Of a stretch of DNA of 64,000 bases, positions 34,104 through 44,904 are shown in pieces. Every line of letters begins with the position of its first letter. Position 1 is the first letter of the stretch. Below the pieces are notes generated by a model that did not search any database, had not been told where the DNA came from, and saw only the letters and a list, made by a program, of their open reading frames with translations. This DNA is from Gliomastix tumulicola (lineage: Eukaryota > Ascomycota > Sordariomycetes > Hypocreales > Bionectriaceae), in assembly GCA_001599755.1 (NCBI GenBank), contig BCHX01000011.1, positions 178,300-242,299 of the forward strand, given 5' to 3'. The translations under genes were made by a program, and so were the position numbers.

Positions 34104-34838
34104 ATGATAAACGCCTTCCAATTGGAGCAGCTGAGGAAGACCGACGGGCCTGACGCATCTGAATATAAAATCCTACAACGGTTGGATTTAGTGGTCAGTG
34201 AAAGGCCCGGTATCGACAGAGACGCTTTCAAACTCCGGTCATTCGACAACTCGCTCGATCCTGACACTGGCGAACTCGACTCGCTCGATCCCAAGGCCGA
34301 CGACATTGTTGAACGGGTCGTGTTTTGGGTCAGCCTGTATGGAGCAGCCTACAGCATCGACTCACCCTTCCCGATAGTGAAGGTGAAGGAGCTCGGCTTC
34401 GAGCTCTTGATAGACTCCATGCGTCGGGGGCCAGTTGCTGGGTACATGGCCCTTCTCCAATACGGGCTCGGCCATGGGCCATCTTTCGATTTGACGACGA
34501 TCATGATAGCCAGTTTCGACTGCGAGGCCCGAGCCGCACTGAAGCGCATGTCAATGTGCCGGGGTTGGGAGCTCCTCGAGCACATCCAAAGAGTTCGAAT
34601 AGCCGCCTATGATCTTCCAAACCGGTTTGGCCAACCGGCTTGCGAGATAGCAATGACTTTACTCCCGCACCTCCGCAGAGCACCCCGACAAGACGACCCA
34701 ATATTCCTAGCTTACGAGGCCGCAGAGCAGGAGGTCTATGCCAGCCTTGATGAAACAGAGAGGGGCTTAGTAGCACACCTGACCAAGGCGAGTGAGCTCC
34801 TCCAGTCTCGTCGAGCGATGAGGGCGCAGCCGTGGTAA
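34104..34838 (+). CDS. Hypothetical protein, 244 aa
   Basis: Uninterrupted ORF with good codon bias, starting MINAFQLEQLRKTDGPDASE. It is acidic at the N-terminal half (SLDPDTGELDSLDPKADDI) and mostly helical-looking later (AACEIAMTLLPHLRRAP-like stretch, then EAAEQEVYASLDETERG). No signal peptide or membrane segment; no family recognised. Upstream AT-content and a nearby ATG context are compatible with a single-exon gene, but a 5' exon cannot be excluded. Confidence 0.55.
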   Translation: MINAFQLEQLRKTDGPDASEYKILQRLDLVVSERPGIDRDAFKLRSFDNSLDPDTGELDSLDPKADDIVERVVFWVSLYGAAYSIDSPFPIVKVKELGFELLIDSMRRGPVAGYMALLQYGLGHGPSFDLTTIMIASFDCEARAALKRMSMCRGWELLEHIQRVRIAAYDLPNRFGQPACEIAMTLLPHLRRAPRQDDPIFLAYEAAEQEVYASLDETERGLVAHLTKASELLQSRRAMRAQPW

Positions 34839-35410
34839 TCGCTCAGAGCGGGTGGGGCCGAATGGAGTGTTCCAGGGTACTCTGCGAGAGACATTCAACA
34901 GTGTACGAGAAGCTGCCATGGCCTGTCGAAGGTTATCGCGATCACAGGCAGGAGTATTTACTTTTCTACGTCGCCGCTGTTTGAGAACTTATCCTCGCTG
35001 TTAGAATCTGTCAATGCTGGCGTTTTGGGGTGCTGTGCATAGGTTTCGCGGACCTGTTTCTTGAGGCCGAGCTTCGTACTAAGGTGCCAGTGAACACATT
35101 CCTGGCGGCAACCATCACACGTGGGCGCTTAACAGGTCAGAGCATCAAGAAATCTCCTCCAATGGCAGCGGCGAGCAGGGCTAGCACCATCGCTGCTCGG
35201 GGTTTACATGTAGCTATCCGGCTGTCGGGCCTTCGAGGCGTATCGCCAGCCAATGTTTCATCTAACGCTGGACAAATGACAGACGCTGAATAACGCTACT
35301 TACGAGGGTATAAGTACGAGTTGTTGACAAGAATTCTACCATCAATTCCACTCGCCTTTCATCTTTCAACCAGCAACCATCTCGCAATCGCCCAGATCTG
35401 AAATTCCATC
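34839..35410. other. No supported gene; promoter of the small membrane protein at right
   Basis: Contains pyrimidine-rich CTTTCATCTTTCAACCAGCA about 50 bp before the ATG at 35411, a usual fungal 5' leader. Otherwise nothing recognised. Confidence 0.35.
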
Positions 35411-35689
35411 ATGCAAAGAGGCGTCTTCGGCCGCGGCGTCGGCATCGTCTTCAGCCTCGGTGTTTTGGCAGGCTGCATATGTGCCATTTATTATTTCGCT
35501 CAAGACCCGTTACCGTTCCTTCCCATCGTGTTCGGCATATTTGCCTTCGTGTCCCTCGTTATTGCCGTCAGCATCTCCCTCGATCTCGTCAAACTGTTCA
35601 AGACTAAAGACAACGGCGAAGCTACGACACAACGTGGACATCACCCTCTGGTCGATTTACGCGACCAAACAACGGCTTCCGGGTCATGA
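35411..35689 (+). CDS. Small two-pass membrane protein, 92 aa, hypothetical
   Basis: Starts MQRGVFGRGVGIVFSLGVLA. Two hydrophobic segments are clear, about residues 10-28 (GIVFSLGVLAGCICAIYYF) and 36-58 (FLPIVFGIFAFVSLVIAVSI), followed by a short polar tail with DLVKLFKTKDN. A pyrimidine-rich leader precedes the start. No family recognised. Confidence 0.5.
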   Translation: MQRGVFGRGVGIVFSLGVLAGCICAIYYFAQDPLPFLPIVFGIFAFVSLVIAVSISLDLVKLFKTKDNGEATTQRGHHPLVDLRDQTTASGS

Positions 35690-36014
35690 ACAACGTCAGC
35701 CCCACCGAGGACAAACACGGCTCCTAGCATTAGTAGACGGCAGCCCGCGTTGCTCAAAGGGCTTGTCAGAAAGTCCGAAGGATTGGCCGTCGAGAAAGGT
35801 TGACAAAACGTTCGTGTTGTCATCTTAGAGTATGATCTAGTCCAAGACGAACGGCCGGGACCATGCGATAAATAAAGTGATTTAGTCAAGGAAGAGTAAC
35901 ACAGATTGCTCCGATTACGGTTAGCAGTGAGCGGCTTTGACGTTGATCCACGACGAAGCGTTTGGAAGGGGAGACAATACTGCGTGTGGCAGGCTCGATG
36001 TGACCATTCAGACA
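35690..36014. other. No supported gene
   Basis: Nothing recognised between the small membrane protein and repeat R2. Confidence 0.35.
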
Positions 36015-36690
36015 TGTGCTGATGTGCGCACGCATTAGGGCGCGGTACAGGAGGCCGAGGCAGCGAAGTGGCTGGGTCTCCGCTGCGAGCTTGACATCTC
36101 GCCCTCGCATGTCATTTCGCCCAGCTTCGTCCATCCACACCTTGCTTGGGATTCATGTCCCGAGAGCATTCCTCTGCTAGTGACAGGGCGTAGGCCGCCT
36201 AGACAGAAGCATATACTGTTAGCTAGAAGCGTGCAGTACGCAGGATCCAATGATCCAACGTGGCGCCAACAATCCTGCGGCCAAGACTATTCGCAATCAT
36301 CACGCCTTCATGTCCCGGCGTGTCCGAATCACTTCCCAATCAAGCCAACACCGCTGATTGATACCCTAGCCCGTCACAGTGACTGCTGTAGGTATACAAC
36401 GCATCACAAAGATTGCATTCCCCACCGACGCCCGAGTTGATCCCTCATTCCTCGAACTCGATCAGTTAGGCCGTAGCATCGGAGCCTTTGTGTTCAGCGA
36501 CCACGCATCGGCTGACCCACAGAAGCAGACGCAGGGTTCTGATCTCATAGTGGCGCGGAAGGCGTTTCCGTCGGCGCCGTGACCAGCGATTGACCACGAT
36601 CCTTCGCCGTCCCATCAAGCATACGTAACGTAGCGTCACTTTGTCACTCCAGTGGGAAAGCATCACGAAGTAGCTCGCTCAATAATCTGT
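36015..36690. repeat. Dispersed repeat family R2, copy 3
   Basis: Longest copy. GGATCCAATGATCCAACGT at ~36241 matches GGATCCGATGATCCAGCGT at ~4981, and the TGGGTCTCCGCTGCGAGCTT block at ~36072 matches ~4811. Confidence 0.7.
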
Positions 36691-37083
36691 GGAGTGCATG
36701 CTGCCAATACCTCTAGCGCTTTCTTGAGCAAGCGAGGCAGATATGAGAAGCAAGCGCTTCCTCTTCATGCTCTACAAACGTGATTGGTTCACGGTCAGTA
36801 GTCTGAGCCTGACTAGGGCCTGCAGAAGCCAGTTTCGGTCACATCCACAATACGCTACCTACGAAGACTTGAATCGCGTCATTGGGATCTGCTTTTCAGC
36901 GAAGGCTACATTCCACCTGTTGCGCACTGGATCAATTCCACACAGGAATTCCTCAGCAGGCGAATACAATCAATTTGTCATGCAGGTACTCAGATGCTTG
37001 GGAGGATCCCTGGGCCCTGGGAGTGGTACCTTGCGGCCTTTTGTCTCATCTCATAGGCGCCCACCTGTGGGGGGCTAAAGTAG

Positions 37084-38240
37084 GTGCACATCACAGACCG
37101 AACATGGCTCGTTCATGGCTCCGTCGTACATCGTCTCTCTCGTTTGCGTCAGGAGCAAGCGCACAGATCAACAGCACTTGAAAGGTGCTTTCCCATTCCT
37201 GGACTAGTGATGGCAGAATGGAAGGAGCTAGAGGCTGGCCACAGGAGTGGCCGGAGTAGACAGCCGAGCCTCGATGGCCCGGACACAGTCTTGATGGCCT
37301 GCGCACACGGTGCGGGCTGGTCTTCAAACTATGAAGCATATACGTCCAAAGAAAGGCCGATTCTGTGCAGTACCATCGAACTCCAAGCACGTCGCCCTTT
37401 CAACTTCGGCAGGGAGGTTCTATTCTGTGGTGTCGATATGAAAGAAGCAAAACATGGCACCGCGCCGCAGCACTCCCTGGCGATTCGGGGTTCTTCCGGG
37501 CGCTCTCCACCCAGCTCGGACGGGGATCCGTTCAGCGGATCTCTGCAGGAAATTCCTGAATCCGACGGCGATTCCGGCATACTCACACCTATTTCGTCTA
37601 ACGGATCTCCCATACTCACACCTACTTCGTCTGACAGCGGTGCAGATGGCCCTGCAACAGAACCTACGTATCCGCTGGCGTCCCGGCTACGGTCTACTCG
37701 ATGTGGCTGGGACACTATCCAGATAAGCAATGCCTTCGTCGGAGCTGGTTCGGTGCAGGTCTTTGGGTCTGAAGTCTTCGTCAGGGTATGTGACCACAGC
37801 CCACGGCATAGAGTTGCGCTTTCGTCTAACAACAGAATGTCAGCCCGGTGTCCCCTCTCAGGGGGTGTTCTGGGACGGGGCCACCATGATGCCCGTCTTT
37901 CAGCGGCACGAACGGGTCGTTGTTCCGAGTCACAGCGATAGCGACAAATTCGCCTTCACACGCGCCATCAGGCGACGCCGGGAGAGGGTGGTGTTGGCGC
38001 TGCTCGAACGCGGTGCCAATCCAAATGTCGCGGATCATGAAGGACCCGCCTTGACACACGCCATCAGGCGAAAACAAGAGACGGTGGTGATGGAGCTGCT
38101 CAAACGCGGTGCCATTCCGAGTCCATCAGGCGATACCAGAAGGAGGCAGCGTTCGGGCTACTCCAACTAGCGACCTGGCTATTGGTCAAGCTCCTCGAGC
38201 GCGGCGGGGATCCCGGTGCTGTGAGGCCGATATGGATTCT
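37084..38240 (+). CDS. Ankyrin-repeat protein, probably decayed at the 3' end
   Basis: One open frame from 37084 runs through a Ser/Pro/Asp-rich region (SGILTPISSNGSPILTPTSS, two near-repeats). It meets a GTATGT donor after Arg at 37785. A 58-nt intron with GTCTAAC and CAG (37786-37843) joins it in phase to PGVPSQGVFWDGATMMPVF. Two ankyrin units follow: RAIRRRRERVVLALLERGAN and HAIRRKQETVVMELLKRGA, with a stop at 38168-38170. A third unit, WLLVKLLERGGDPGAV, is readable in another frame to ~38225, so the true end looks frameshifted at about 38140. The start is uncertain: an ORF at 36743-37078 could supply an upstream exon. Confidence 0.5.
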
Positions 38241-38785
38241 CCTACCATCAGCTAGGGGGTCCTGTGCTCCCTTGTCTCAGTTTCTAGGCTGTATCAGTAT
38301 AATTATCGTAATAGGAAAAGGTTCGGACTGCTAACTGAGCTCGCTAGCCGTCAACCTTCGTTGCTGTCGTGAGGACCAAGATGAATTCGACGTAGTGGGA
38401 CAGTGTGGATGGGCTACCGTTGCGGCCTAGAGGGGGACGATAGCAGTAGATCACATGAGGTTCCGAGCGTCTAGTCGCCCTGCAGGTGGGACGCCGAACC
38501 TTGGGCAGATGTGCGTAGGTAGTCCCTGGGCGCGGGCGGCCTGCAGAGCCCCTCGACCCTCCGGTTCCCACGTCGGTGTTTGGCCCCGACCTCTTGTCCA
38601 TTGAGGCGGTGTTGAACATACACAGCATGGCGGTGCTCGTCACTCTGTGGTCCCGAATCTTCAAGTTTTCATTCGTGCTCGTGCTCTACGTAGGGACTGA
38701 CTGAAGTCGAAAGTATGCACGCGAGGCACTGTCATATGCTACAATCAGGCTATCACAAGAAGCCGCCCCGCGTCCCAAGCGCCGT
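38241..38785. other. No supported gene
   Basis: Spacer between the rightward ankyrin gene and the leftward TPR gene; nothing recognised. Confidence 0.35.
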
Positions 38786-40513
38786 CTATTCCTGTGAACA
38801 CCTCGGGCGCAGGATACTTAAACATTCGACCAGGTGAGTCTTGCACTGCTCGGTGTACTGATGCTGCTTTCCCAGCGATCTCTCCATCTTCTTCACGATC
38901 GAAGCCCATATCCGCTGCGCGTCCAGCACTCGCCCCTGTCTAGAATAAGCCACAGCTTGGAAGTGTTGGCCGATCAAGGCCGTAGGATGATCGAGCCCCA
39001 GGAGGGTACTGCTCCGATGGACCACATCGGTCAGGAGCCTCTTTGCCTCGTTAGTTTGGTGTCGGTTGAGGTATGCTATGCCAAGGCTAATCGCGGCGCC
39101 AATGGCGTCGGGGTGATCCTCGCCCAGCACGTCTTGCGTCGTCTGCATGACTTGCTTGATCCCATCCAGTCCTTCATCCGGCTCTGTGCCCTTGTCCACC
39201 GGCAGGCTCTGATAGTAATGTAGCTCCCAACGCAGCCCTTCCGGATGGTTCCCCGGATAGACGTCCAAATTCTCCCGTACATGCGTCGCCAGTTTACTCG
39301 CATCTTCGCCTCGGCCTTGTTCGTGGTACATCCTCGCTAGACTAGCCTCGATGGACAGTGTGTTAGGGTGCTTGAGGCCGAAAACTTGTCTCGCCAATGT
39401 CAGCCCGCGCTCTTCCAGCTCTTGGGCCTTCTTCCACCGGCCTTGATGAGCGTATACCACGGCTAGTTCAAGTTGGGCGTCGGCGGTATCCGGATGCTCC
39501 TCTCCTAGAGCCATCCTCATCGAAAGTAGGACAGACTTGAGAGCCGTCTCCGCGTCGCTATACCGGCTCTGGCGGGTGTACACAATGCCAAGCTGCATCT
39601 TCGTCAGGAGCGTGCGGTGATGCTCCCTTCCCAGACGCTGCTCTTGTGCGTTTATTGCTTGGCGAAGCAGCTCGTCCATTCCCTTGTAATCGCCCTGCGC
39701 CACACGCACGGAGACCAGCGCACGCATGGTATCGCATGTCCGCGGATGCTCCAAGCCCAAAAGCTGCGACCGCATGTCCAGTAGCTCCTCTAGCAACTCT
39801 CTGGCTTCCGGGTACCGGCCCCGGTTTTCGTATACCAAGGCCAAGTTCCGCGCATCGTCCAAAGTCATGTCGTGGGACTTGCCCAGTGTCCTTTTCAAGA
39901 TCGGGAGCATGGAGACGTAGCAATTCTCTGCAGCCTGCCACTCTCCTTGGCACAGGTATAGCGCCGCCAGGTTGCTCTTAACCACGAGGGTGCCAACGTC
40001 CTCCTCTCCTAGATCTTGTTCACGTCTCTTCAAGACCTCCACTAACAGTGGCTTTGCCTCGACGAGCCTGGTTTGGCCCAAATAGATGGTTCACAGGACA
40101 AACTTGGCGTGGAGTCTAAGGCTGTCCGCGAGCACGCGGCGGTCCCCATGGCCAAAAAGCCGCTCACTGGCTTCCAGAGCTGATTCTGCCAAGCAAGCTG
40201 CCTCACCATAGCAACTCAAGCCTCGATAGGACTTGGCTAGATGAATCTTAGAGCCGATGATGTGCGGATCGTCTCCGCCTAGCATTTGCTCCCGCGCAGA
40301 AAGCACATCTTTGTGCAAGTGCGCGGCAGCGCCGTAGTCGCATCGATGTTCATGTGTGACCGCCAAACTAAAGAGGCAAGCCAATGTTTGAGGGTGCTCG
40401 GGTCCCAACAATTCTCGTGCCAATTCCGCAGCCTTTTCCCCGGCCTCCTGCGCGCTATCATAGTCGCCAGTCCGTTGAAGAGTGGCGTCCAGAGTCGCGC
40501 CATGAAGCCCCAA
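38786..40513 (-). pseudogene. Tetratricopeptide-repeat protein with an in-frame stop
   Basis: Minus-strand frame with about a dozen TPR units of ~42 residues, kinesin-light-chain type. The recurring pattern is LG.EHP.T followed by L...Y..QGR..EA, for example LGEEHPDTADAQLELAVVYA and FGLKHPNTLSIEASLARMYH. A TGA at 40091-40093 interrupts it in frame: LRLHAKFVL, stop, TIYLGQTRLVEAKPLL. Both sides are in the same frame and continue the repeat, so this is a point nonsense change and not an intron or frameshift. Such arrays commonly form the C-terminal sensor half of fungal NLR-type (NB-ARC/NACHT-TPR) proteins. No nucleotide-binding domain is visible upstream, so this may be a 5'-truncated NLR remnant. 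The 5' end is undefined beyond ~40513. Downstream of the stop, an internal ATG at 40081 could start a 431-aa protein. Confidence 0.8.
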
Positions 40514-41378
40514 CGGTGCCGTCGTCTTGAGTAGCGAGCGGTCGGTCCATCTCGGGTCGTGTAGTGAACACCCAGAGCCTCTACTGGGTGCGCTTGGGAG
40601 AGAACTTGAACGTCGCCGGAGGGGAAATGGGGGTAGTGTAGGACGAGAAATCCTCAGGGTAGCGGAGAATGAGAACCACGATCATGGCCTGGGACTGGCT
40701 AAATCTCGGAGAGGGATACTCACACCGTACGGATAAGGCGAAGCGTGAAGCGCCGGCTCTCGACTCCACAGTGCGTTCGCATATGAGCCCTACCCAGTTG
40801 TCATTTCCCCCTGCCCCCTTCACCTCTGTTCCACTTGGAACCCACCCGATCATGCACACAGTGCAGGCTCGTCCGCAGAAGGTCTCCCCACTTGCTGGGG
40901 TGCACATTGTTAGGGGCGATTGGGAATAGGTCAGTTCCAATGTCGGCCAACCAGGTCATTGATTAGAAGGCGCGAGTCGTGGGCGGCCCCGCCACGAGGT
41001 TTCTTCTCCGTGTTCACACCCCTCTACACCCGAGCGGATCCAGAGGCTTGGCTGTCAGCCTGGCTTCTCCCAGTCTTGGTCGGAAGCTTCTGGCAATGTA
41101 TTGTCCTCGTGCATTGCAAAAGCCATAATCCGGCTATGGCGATCCTCCGCGCCGGTGCTGTCTCGTGGTGCGGCGATGTGGAATCTCTTGGTCGGCCCTG
41201 GCGTGGCTAGAGGCGGGGTCTTCACAAGATTAGCTTCCTCCATACCGGCCAGGCCCTCCATGCAGCTGCTTGCCCGTCCCAAACCCCTCGGCGCGACTCC
41301 GCATGAATACGGCCATTTCTTCAAGGGAGCAGCTCTGCCACGCCACATGGGGAGCGAGGCCGCACGCTCGAGCGCGAC
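40514..41378. other. No supported gene
   Basis: Upstream side of the TPR gene. Short ORFs in both directions, no recognisable NB-ARC, NACHT or other domain. Confidence 0.35.
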
Positions 41379-41780
41379 TTAGGCGGTGCAGTCTGGGTCT
41401 ATGTTGAGCGCAAGGCCGATGAGAATCGATGCAACCTCCTTCCGTTCCACTGCCAGGTGAAGCATCGTTCGGCCATCCTGATCAGCCGCATCGATGTCAA
41501 CGCCACATTCGCGGACGAGACATTGGACGACGAGGGCGTGACGGATGATGGCGGGCTCCATCCGCAATTCGCCATCTGACGACTGCGGTGTCCATGCCTG
41601 CATGTGCGGGACAAACAACCGCAAGATCTCAATATGGCATACTCTCGCTGGGCCTTCGCCTGCCGTCCGAGGATAGCATAGGTGGAACTGATCTTTTGCT
41701 GGATAGTGCGTCGTGTGCACGAAATCTTTCGGTTTTCTGACGTTGTACCGTAGTATGGAGAGAGATCCTGCGTGTCTCAT
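41379..41780 (-). pseudogene. Ankyrin-repeat fragment
   Basis: The last ~65 codons read as ankyrin units: VVQCLVRECGVDIDAADQDG then RTMLHLAVERKEVASILIGL, with a stop at 41379-41381. The N-terminal half of this ORF is not ankyrin-like and may be noncoding. It looks like the 3' end of an ankyrin gene cut off by the neighbouring LINE. Confidence 0.55.
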
Positions 41781-41824
41781 TCGCGCCTATCAACGTCCAT
41801 GTTGTCCGTCTGATGGGTGCCGTG

Positions 41825-43294
41825 GAGTCACGCCGAGTTAGCATCCAGAGCTTCCAAGGCCCTGCGCGACGGCGTGATCGTCCGCACAGGCCGCTGGCTC
41901 CCCGTGTTGACTATAATCTCGTTCTCCGCCCCCTCCGAGGCGGTCGTGTTGCTTCCCGGGTTCGCTCTCTTCGTCGGCGATCTGCTTCTCCCTAGTCTGT
42001 TCCGTTGGTTGCGGGCGAGTGCCAGGGGGGGCCACTCCTTCCCGGGCAGGTCGTCCGGTCGACGCAACGTGGACGCTGCTTTGCGCTGCTGGGTGGTAAC
42101 TCGGGCGCATGGCGTACGCGGCCTTGGCCTTGGCCATCTCCTCCTTCCTCACCACGCACTGGTGGGGCCACGCCTCGTGCTGCCCTTTCCAGTTGGCGCA
42201 TTTCCTCGTCGTCTCCTTGTTGGATTTGATCGGACATTCGAGCGACCCGTGGTCTTGCGCGCGGTAGCCACATCGTCTTGTTGCCTTGCACTGGGTTCCT
42301 ATGTGGCCGTATGCTTGGCAGCGGAAGCATTAGTCAGCACGACGTGTCATACAGCTCGCACTGGAATACCTCCCCTTGCCAGATCAGGCCCTCGTCTATG
42401 ATCTTGTTAGCGTCCTGGGCGCGCGTGAATTCGACGACGACCGGAGAGGCGCTCTTGGTGGCCGACGCCCTGCTGAGCCATCCGATGTATTTGATCCCCG
42501 CGTTTGGGATGAATGGTTTGTTTTCCTGTAGAATGTTATCGCGCGTGTCTTCAAATTGGTCCATGTCCATGGGGCTGGTGCGGATGCCATGTACCAGCAC
42601 CCCGTACGTCGGGATGCGGATGCTGGCCTCATTACCGAGCCGACGCTCCCAGTCCTCGGCGAACTGCCGGAGCACCTCCATGTCGGCGGTGGTGGCCGTC
42701 TTGATGCTCAGGTCACCGCTCTTCAGCTGGTTCGCAGATACTGTCTTGATCTTCTCAATGTGGTCGTTTCCACTCTGCTCTATGGCGCGGCCCACATGCG
42801 CCTTCAGGCTACGCGGGTTCGTTGCCCGCAGGCTGGCTATGGTCATGGGGTTCCGGATGTTCACCATGACCTCACGGAGCACTTGCACCTTGCGTTGGTT
42901 CAGTGGGCTGTGTATACTAGTGGCTAGCCCGTTCCCGGCCGCTATGGGTGCGTAGGTCCGCAACGAGCTCGGTCGGTTCTGCTGTTCCGCGTTCTTGATC
43001 CCCCCTACCTCGTCATCACTGTTCTGCCAATCTCGGTCGATTCGCGGGCCGCCGTCTTCGTCTCGTTCTGTGCATCGTTGTTCTGTCGGATGCCTTCCAG
43101 CGCCTGCTAGCTCGTGTTCGTCGTCTGTCGGACTTCCGTCTTGATGTCGTGGAGAGCTCGCATCGCGTCGTCCGCCGCGGCCTTCGATTCGGACCTTGCC
43201 ATCTGGAGGGTGCCGTGGATGGTGCCAAGGTTGGGGAGGTTGTGGATCTTGGTGACGAGGGCGAGAGCGCCCATGGCCATGAACTTGACCAGGT

Positions 43295-43355
<61 letters not shown>

Positions 43356-43500
43356 GGGTTGGTGTCCAGCGCATTTGATGGACAGGAGGGCGTCTGCCTC
43401 TAAGATATTTGCCGAGTTTCGTGGCGTGCTCGCGGAATTCGGCTGGCCATGCGACTTCTGGGGGCCAGGAAGTCGCCATGATGGTCGAAAGACGCACTGG
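41825..43500 (-). mobile_element. Tad-type LINE ORF1 (gag-like) remnant
   Basis: Minus-strand pieces in order: AWPAEFREHATKLGKYLRG (~43430); a poly-Pro stretch encoded by the 57-base homopolymer; KFMAMGALALVTKIHNLPNL and ALHDIKTEVRQTTNT; then a stop, a frameshift near 43010, and IRIPTYGVLVHGIRTSPMDM with GLIWQGEVFQCELYD. After another break at ~42335 come zinc knuckles, CFRCQAYGHIGTQC (42329-42288) intact, the next with Cys replaced (CGYRAQDHGSLEC). This is the ORF1 layout of Tad-like LINEs. Several stops and shifts mark it as dead. ORF2 is missing to the left, where an ankyrin fragment begins. Confidence 0.88.
43296..43352 (+). repeat. Homopolymer of 57 G
   Basis: Uninterrupted G from 43296 to 43352, reading as proline codons on the LINE ORF1 strand. 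It is far longer than the other tracts seen here (21 C at 8503, 12 G at 63677, 9 G at 25583). Confidence 0.97.
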
Positions 43501-43822
43501 GCGATGCGTTCGACCCCAGGTTATTCGAGTGGCCTGCTGGAGAGGCGTATAGGTGCTGTGTTGTGGCTGTTGTTTCGAATATTCGTTCGCGCCGTTGTGA
43601 AGAGTTTTCCTGGAGTAGAGGTCGTGTGTGGTGAGGGACCTGAGGACGACGGGAGCGCGCCAATCCCTCTTTGGCTATGGGTCCGGTAAAGTCGCGGTCC
43701 AGCCGCGCCATACTTGTTGGGATTGTGGAGCTTGCGCCCTGTGAACGGTGGCCTACCTGGATCCTGATTGATTCGGGTTCCCAGCTCGACCGTCAGGCTC
43801 TGCCTCTACGAGAGAACGCACG

Positions 43823-44620
43823 GTGACGAGCAAGAGGATCGGGCGATCCGACAATCTTTACAATCGTTGCTTCTTTTCTGATTTGCAGGCGCTTCGGCGT
43901 TCTGCGGCGTGGGAGCAGCGCGTAGCGCGACGCGACAAGAAACCACGCGATGGACACAGTGGCAGACAGCACCACGAGGACACTGTCAAGGAAATCACCA
44001 AGGCGCACGAGAGAACCATCGAGACGCCATAGGAGGCCTAGCGGGGGAGTCAATGGAGCAACTATGACAGGATATATCAGGCATTCGAGCGCAATCTACG
44101 CAGGAGCGCGAGCTAATGCAACAGCAGATCAACGAGACCAAACAAATGCAGCACACCCCGCACGACGCCGAACACAGCCAAGCGCACTCCGCCGACGAGA
44201 TGAGAACATTCATGACCGACTAGACGTGAGAGCTCCCCATCGGCCTTGCCGACAACGCCGCCCGCGGCCGCTGAGACACTCTTCTCTACGGTTGATACGT
44301 CGCGCGTCAGCGTAGACAATAAGAGCAAGGCGCAGACCGGGGGGTCCAACAGGCGATCGAAGAGGGGATACGGAAGGAGGACCGACAGGGCTGGCGATGT
44401 GCAGCCGCGCTGAAAGACGCCAGGAGCGCGGACCGTATCAAGGTGATCTGTAGGGACGAGAAGGAAACGAACCTCATCAAGGAGGCGGTAGAGAAGACGG
44501 TAGTCCGAGGCGCGAGGGTCCTAAGAGACCAACCCTTCCCGGTCAAGGTCGAGGCCATCACACCTCGAAGAGTCTCAGTATATATCGCTATAGACCTCGT
44601 ACGTGATCCGTCCTCCCACC
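43823..44620 (+). mobile_element. Second LINE-type ORF1 (gag/EKA-like) remnant
   Basis: Plus-strand pieces are DTVKEITKAHERTIET (~43980), LMQQQINETKQMQHTPHDAE and DEMRTFMTD, then GIRKEDRQGWRCAAALKDAR, DRIKVICRDEKETNLIKEAV and VLRDQPFPVKVEAITP (44350-44565). The last block matches the nucleic-acid-binding fold of gag-like ORF1 proteins in fungal LINEs. Stops separate the blocks. It faces away from the minus-strand ORF1 at 41825-43500, with their 5' ends about 300 bp apart. Confidence 0.75.
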
Positions 44621-44669
44621 TCGAATGGCACACTCTTTGTCACATATATATTCGATCGTTCGACACGCT

Positions 44670-44775
44670 AAGGTAAGGGTTCGGCGGGTTCATTTCGCAT
44701 CGAGTCAGGCGTGGGATGGCAAAGGCCAGGTCAGCCTGGGTGACGACGCTCGCATAGGTCAGGGGGCTTCTCGAA
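44670..44775 (-). mobile_element. Ty1/copia RT fragment
   Basis: Minus-strand frame reads SPLTYASVVTQADLAFAIPR then LTRCEMNPPNP, the RVT_2 end motif, matching 20490-20400 and 24860-24800. Confidence 0.75.
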
Positions 44776-44904
44776 CTATACGCAGACACCGTACATGCAG
44801 GTTGTCTCGTATCCGCGTTCAGTCCATATCGTAGGCTGCGCCGCCCACCGGGCCTCCGGACGGCGTACACACCGTAACACGAAGAACAAGTCCGTGTGTC
44901 AGAT

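Noticed and set aside
37785..37843. Frameshift in the ankyrin gene
   Set aside because: A 58-nt intron with GTATGT, CTAAC and CAG joins both sides in phase, so splicing explains it. A later frame change near 38140 remains.
41817..42955. Long plus-strand ORFs (194 and 225 codons)
   Set aside because: They are the complement of LINE ORF1, which has clear motifs on the minus strand.
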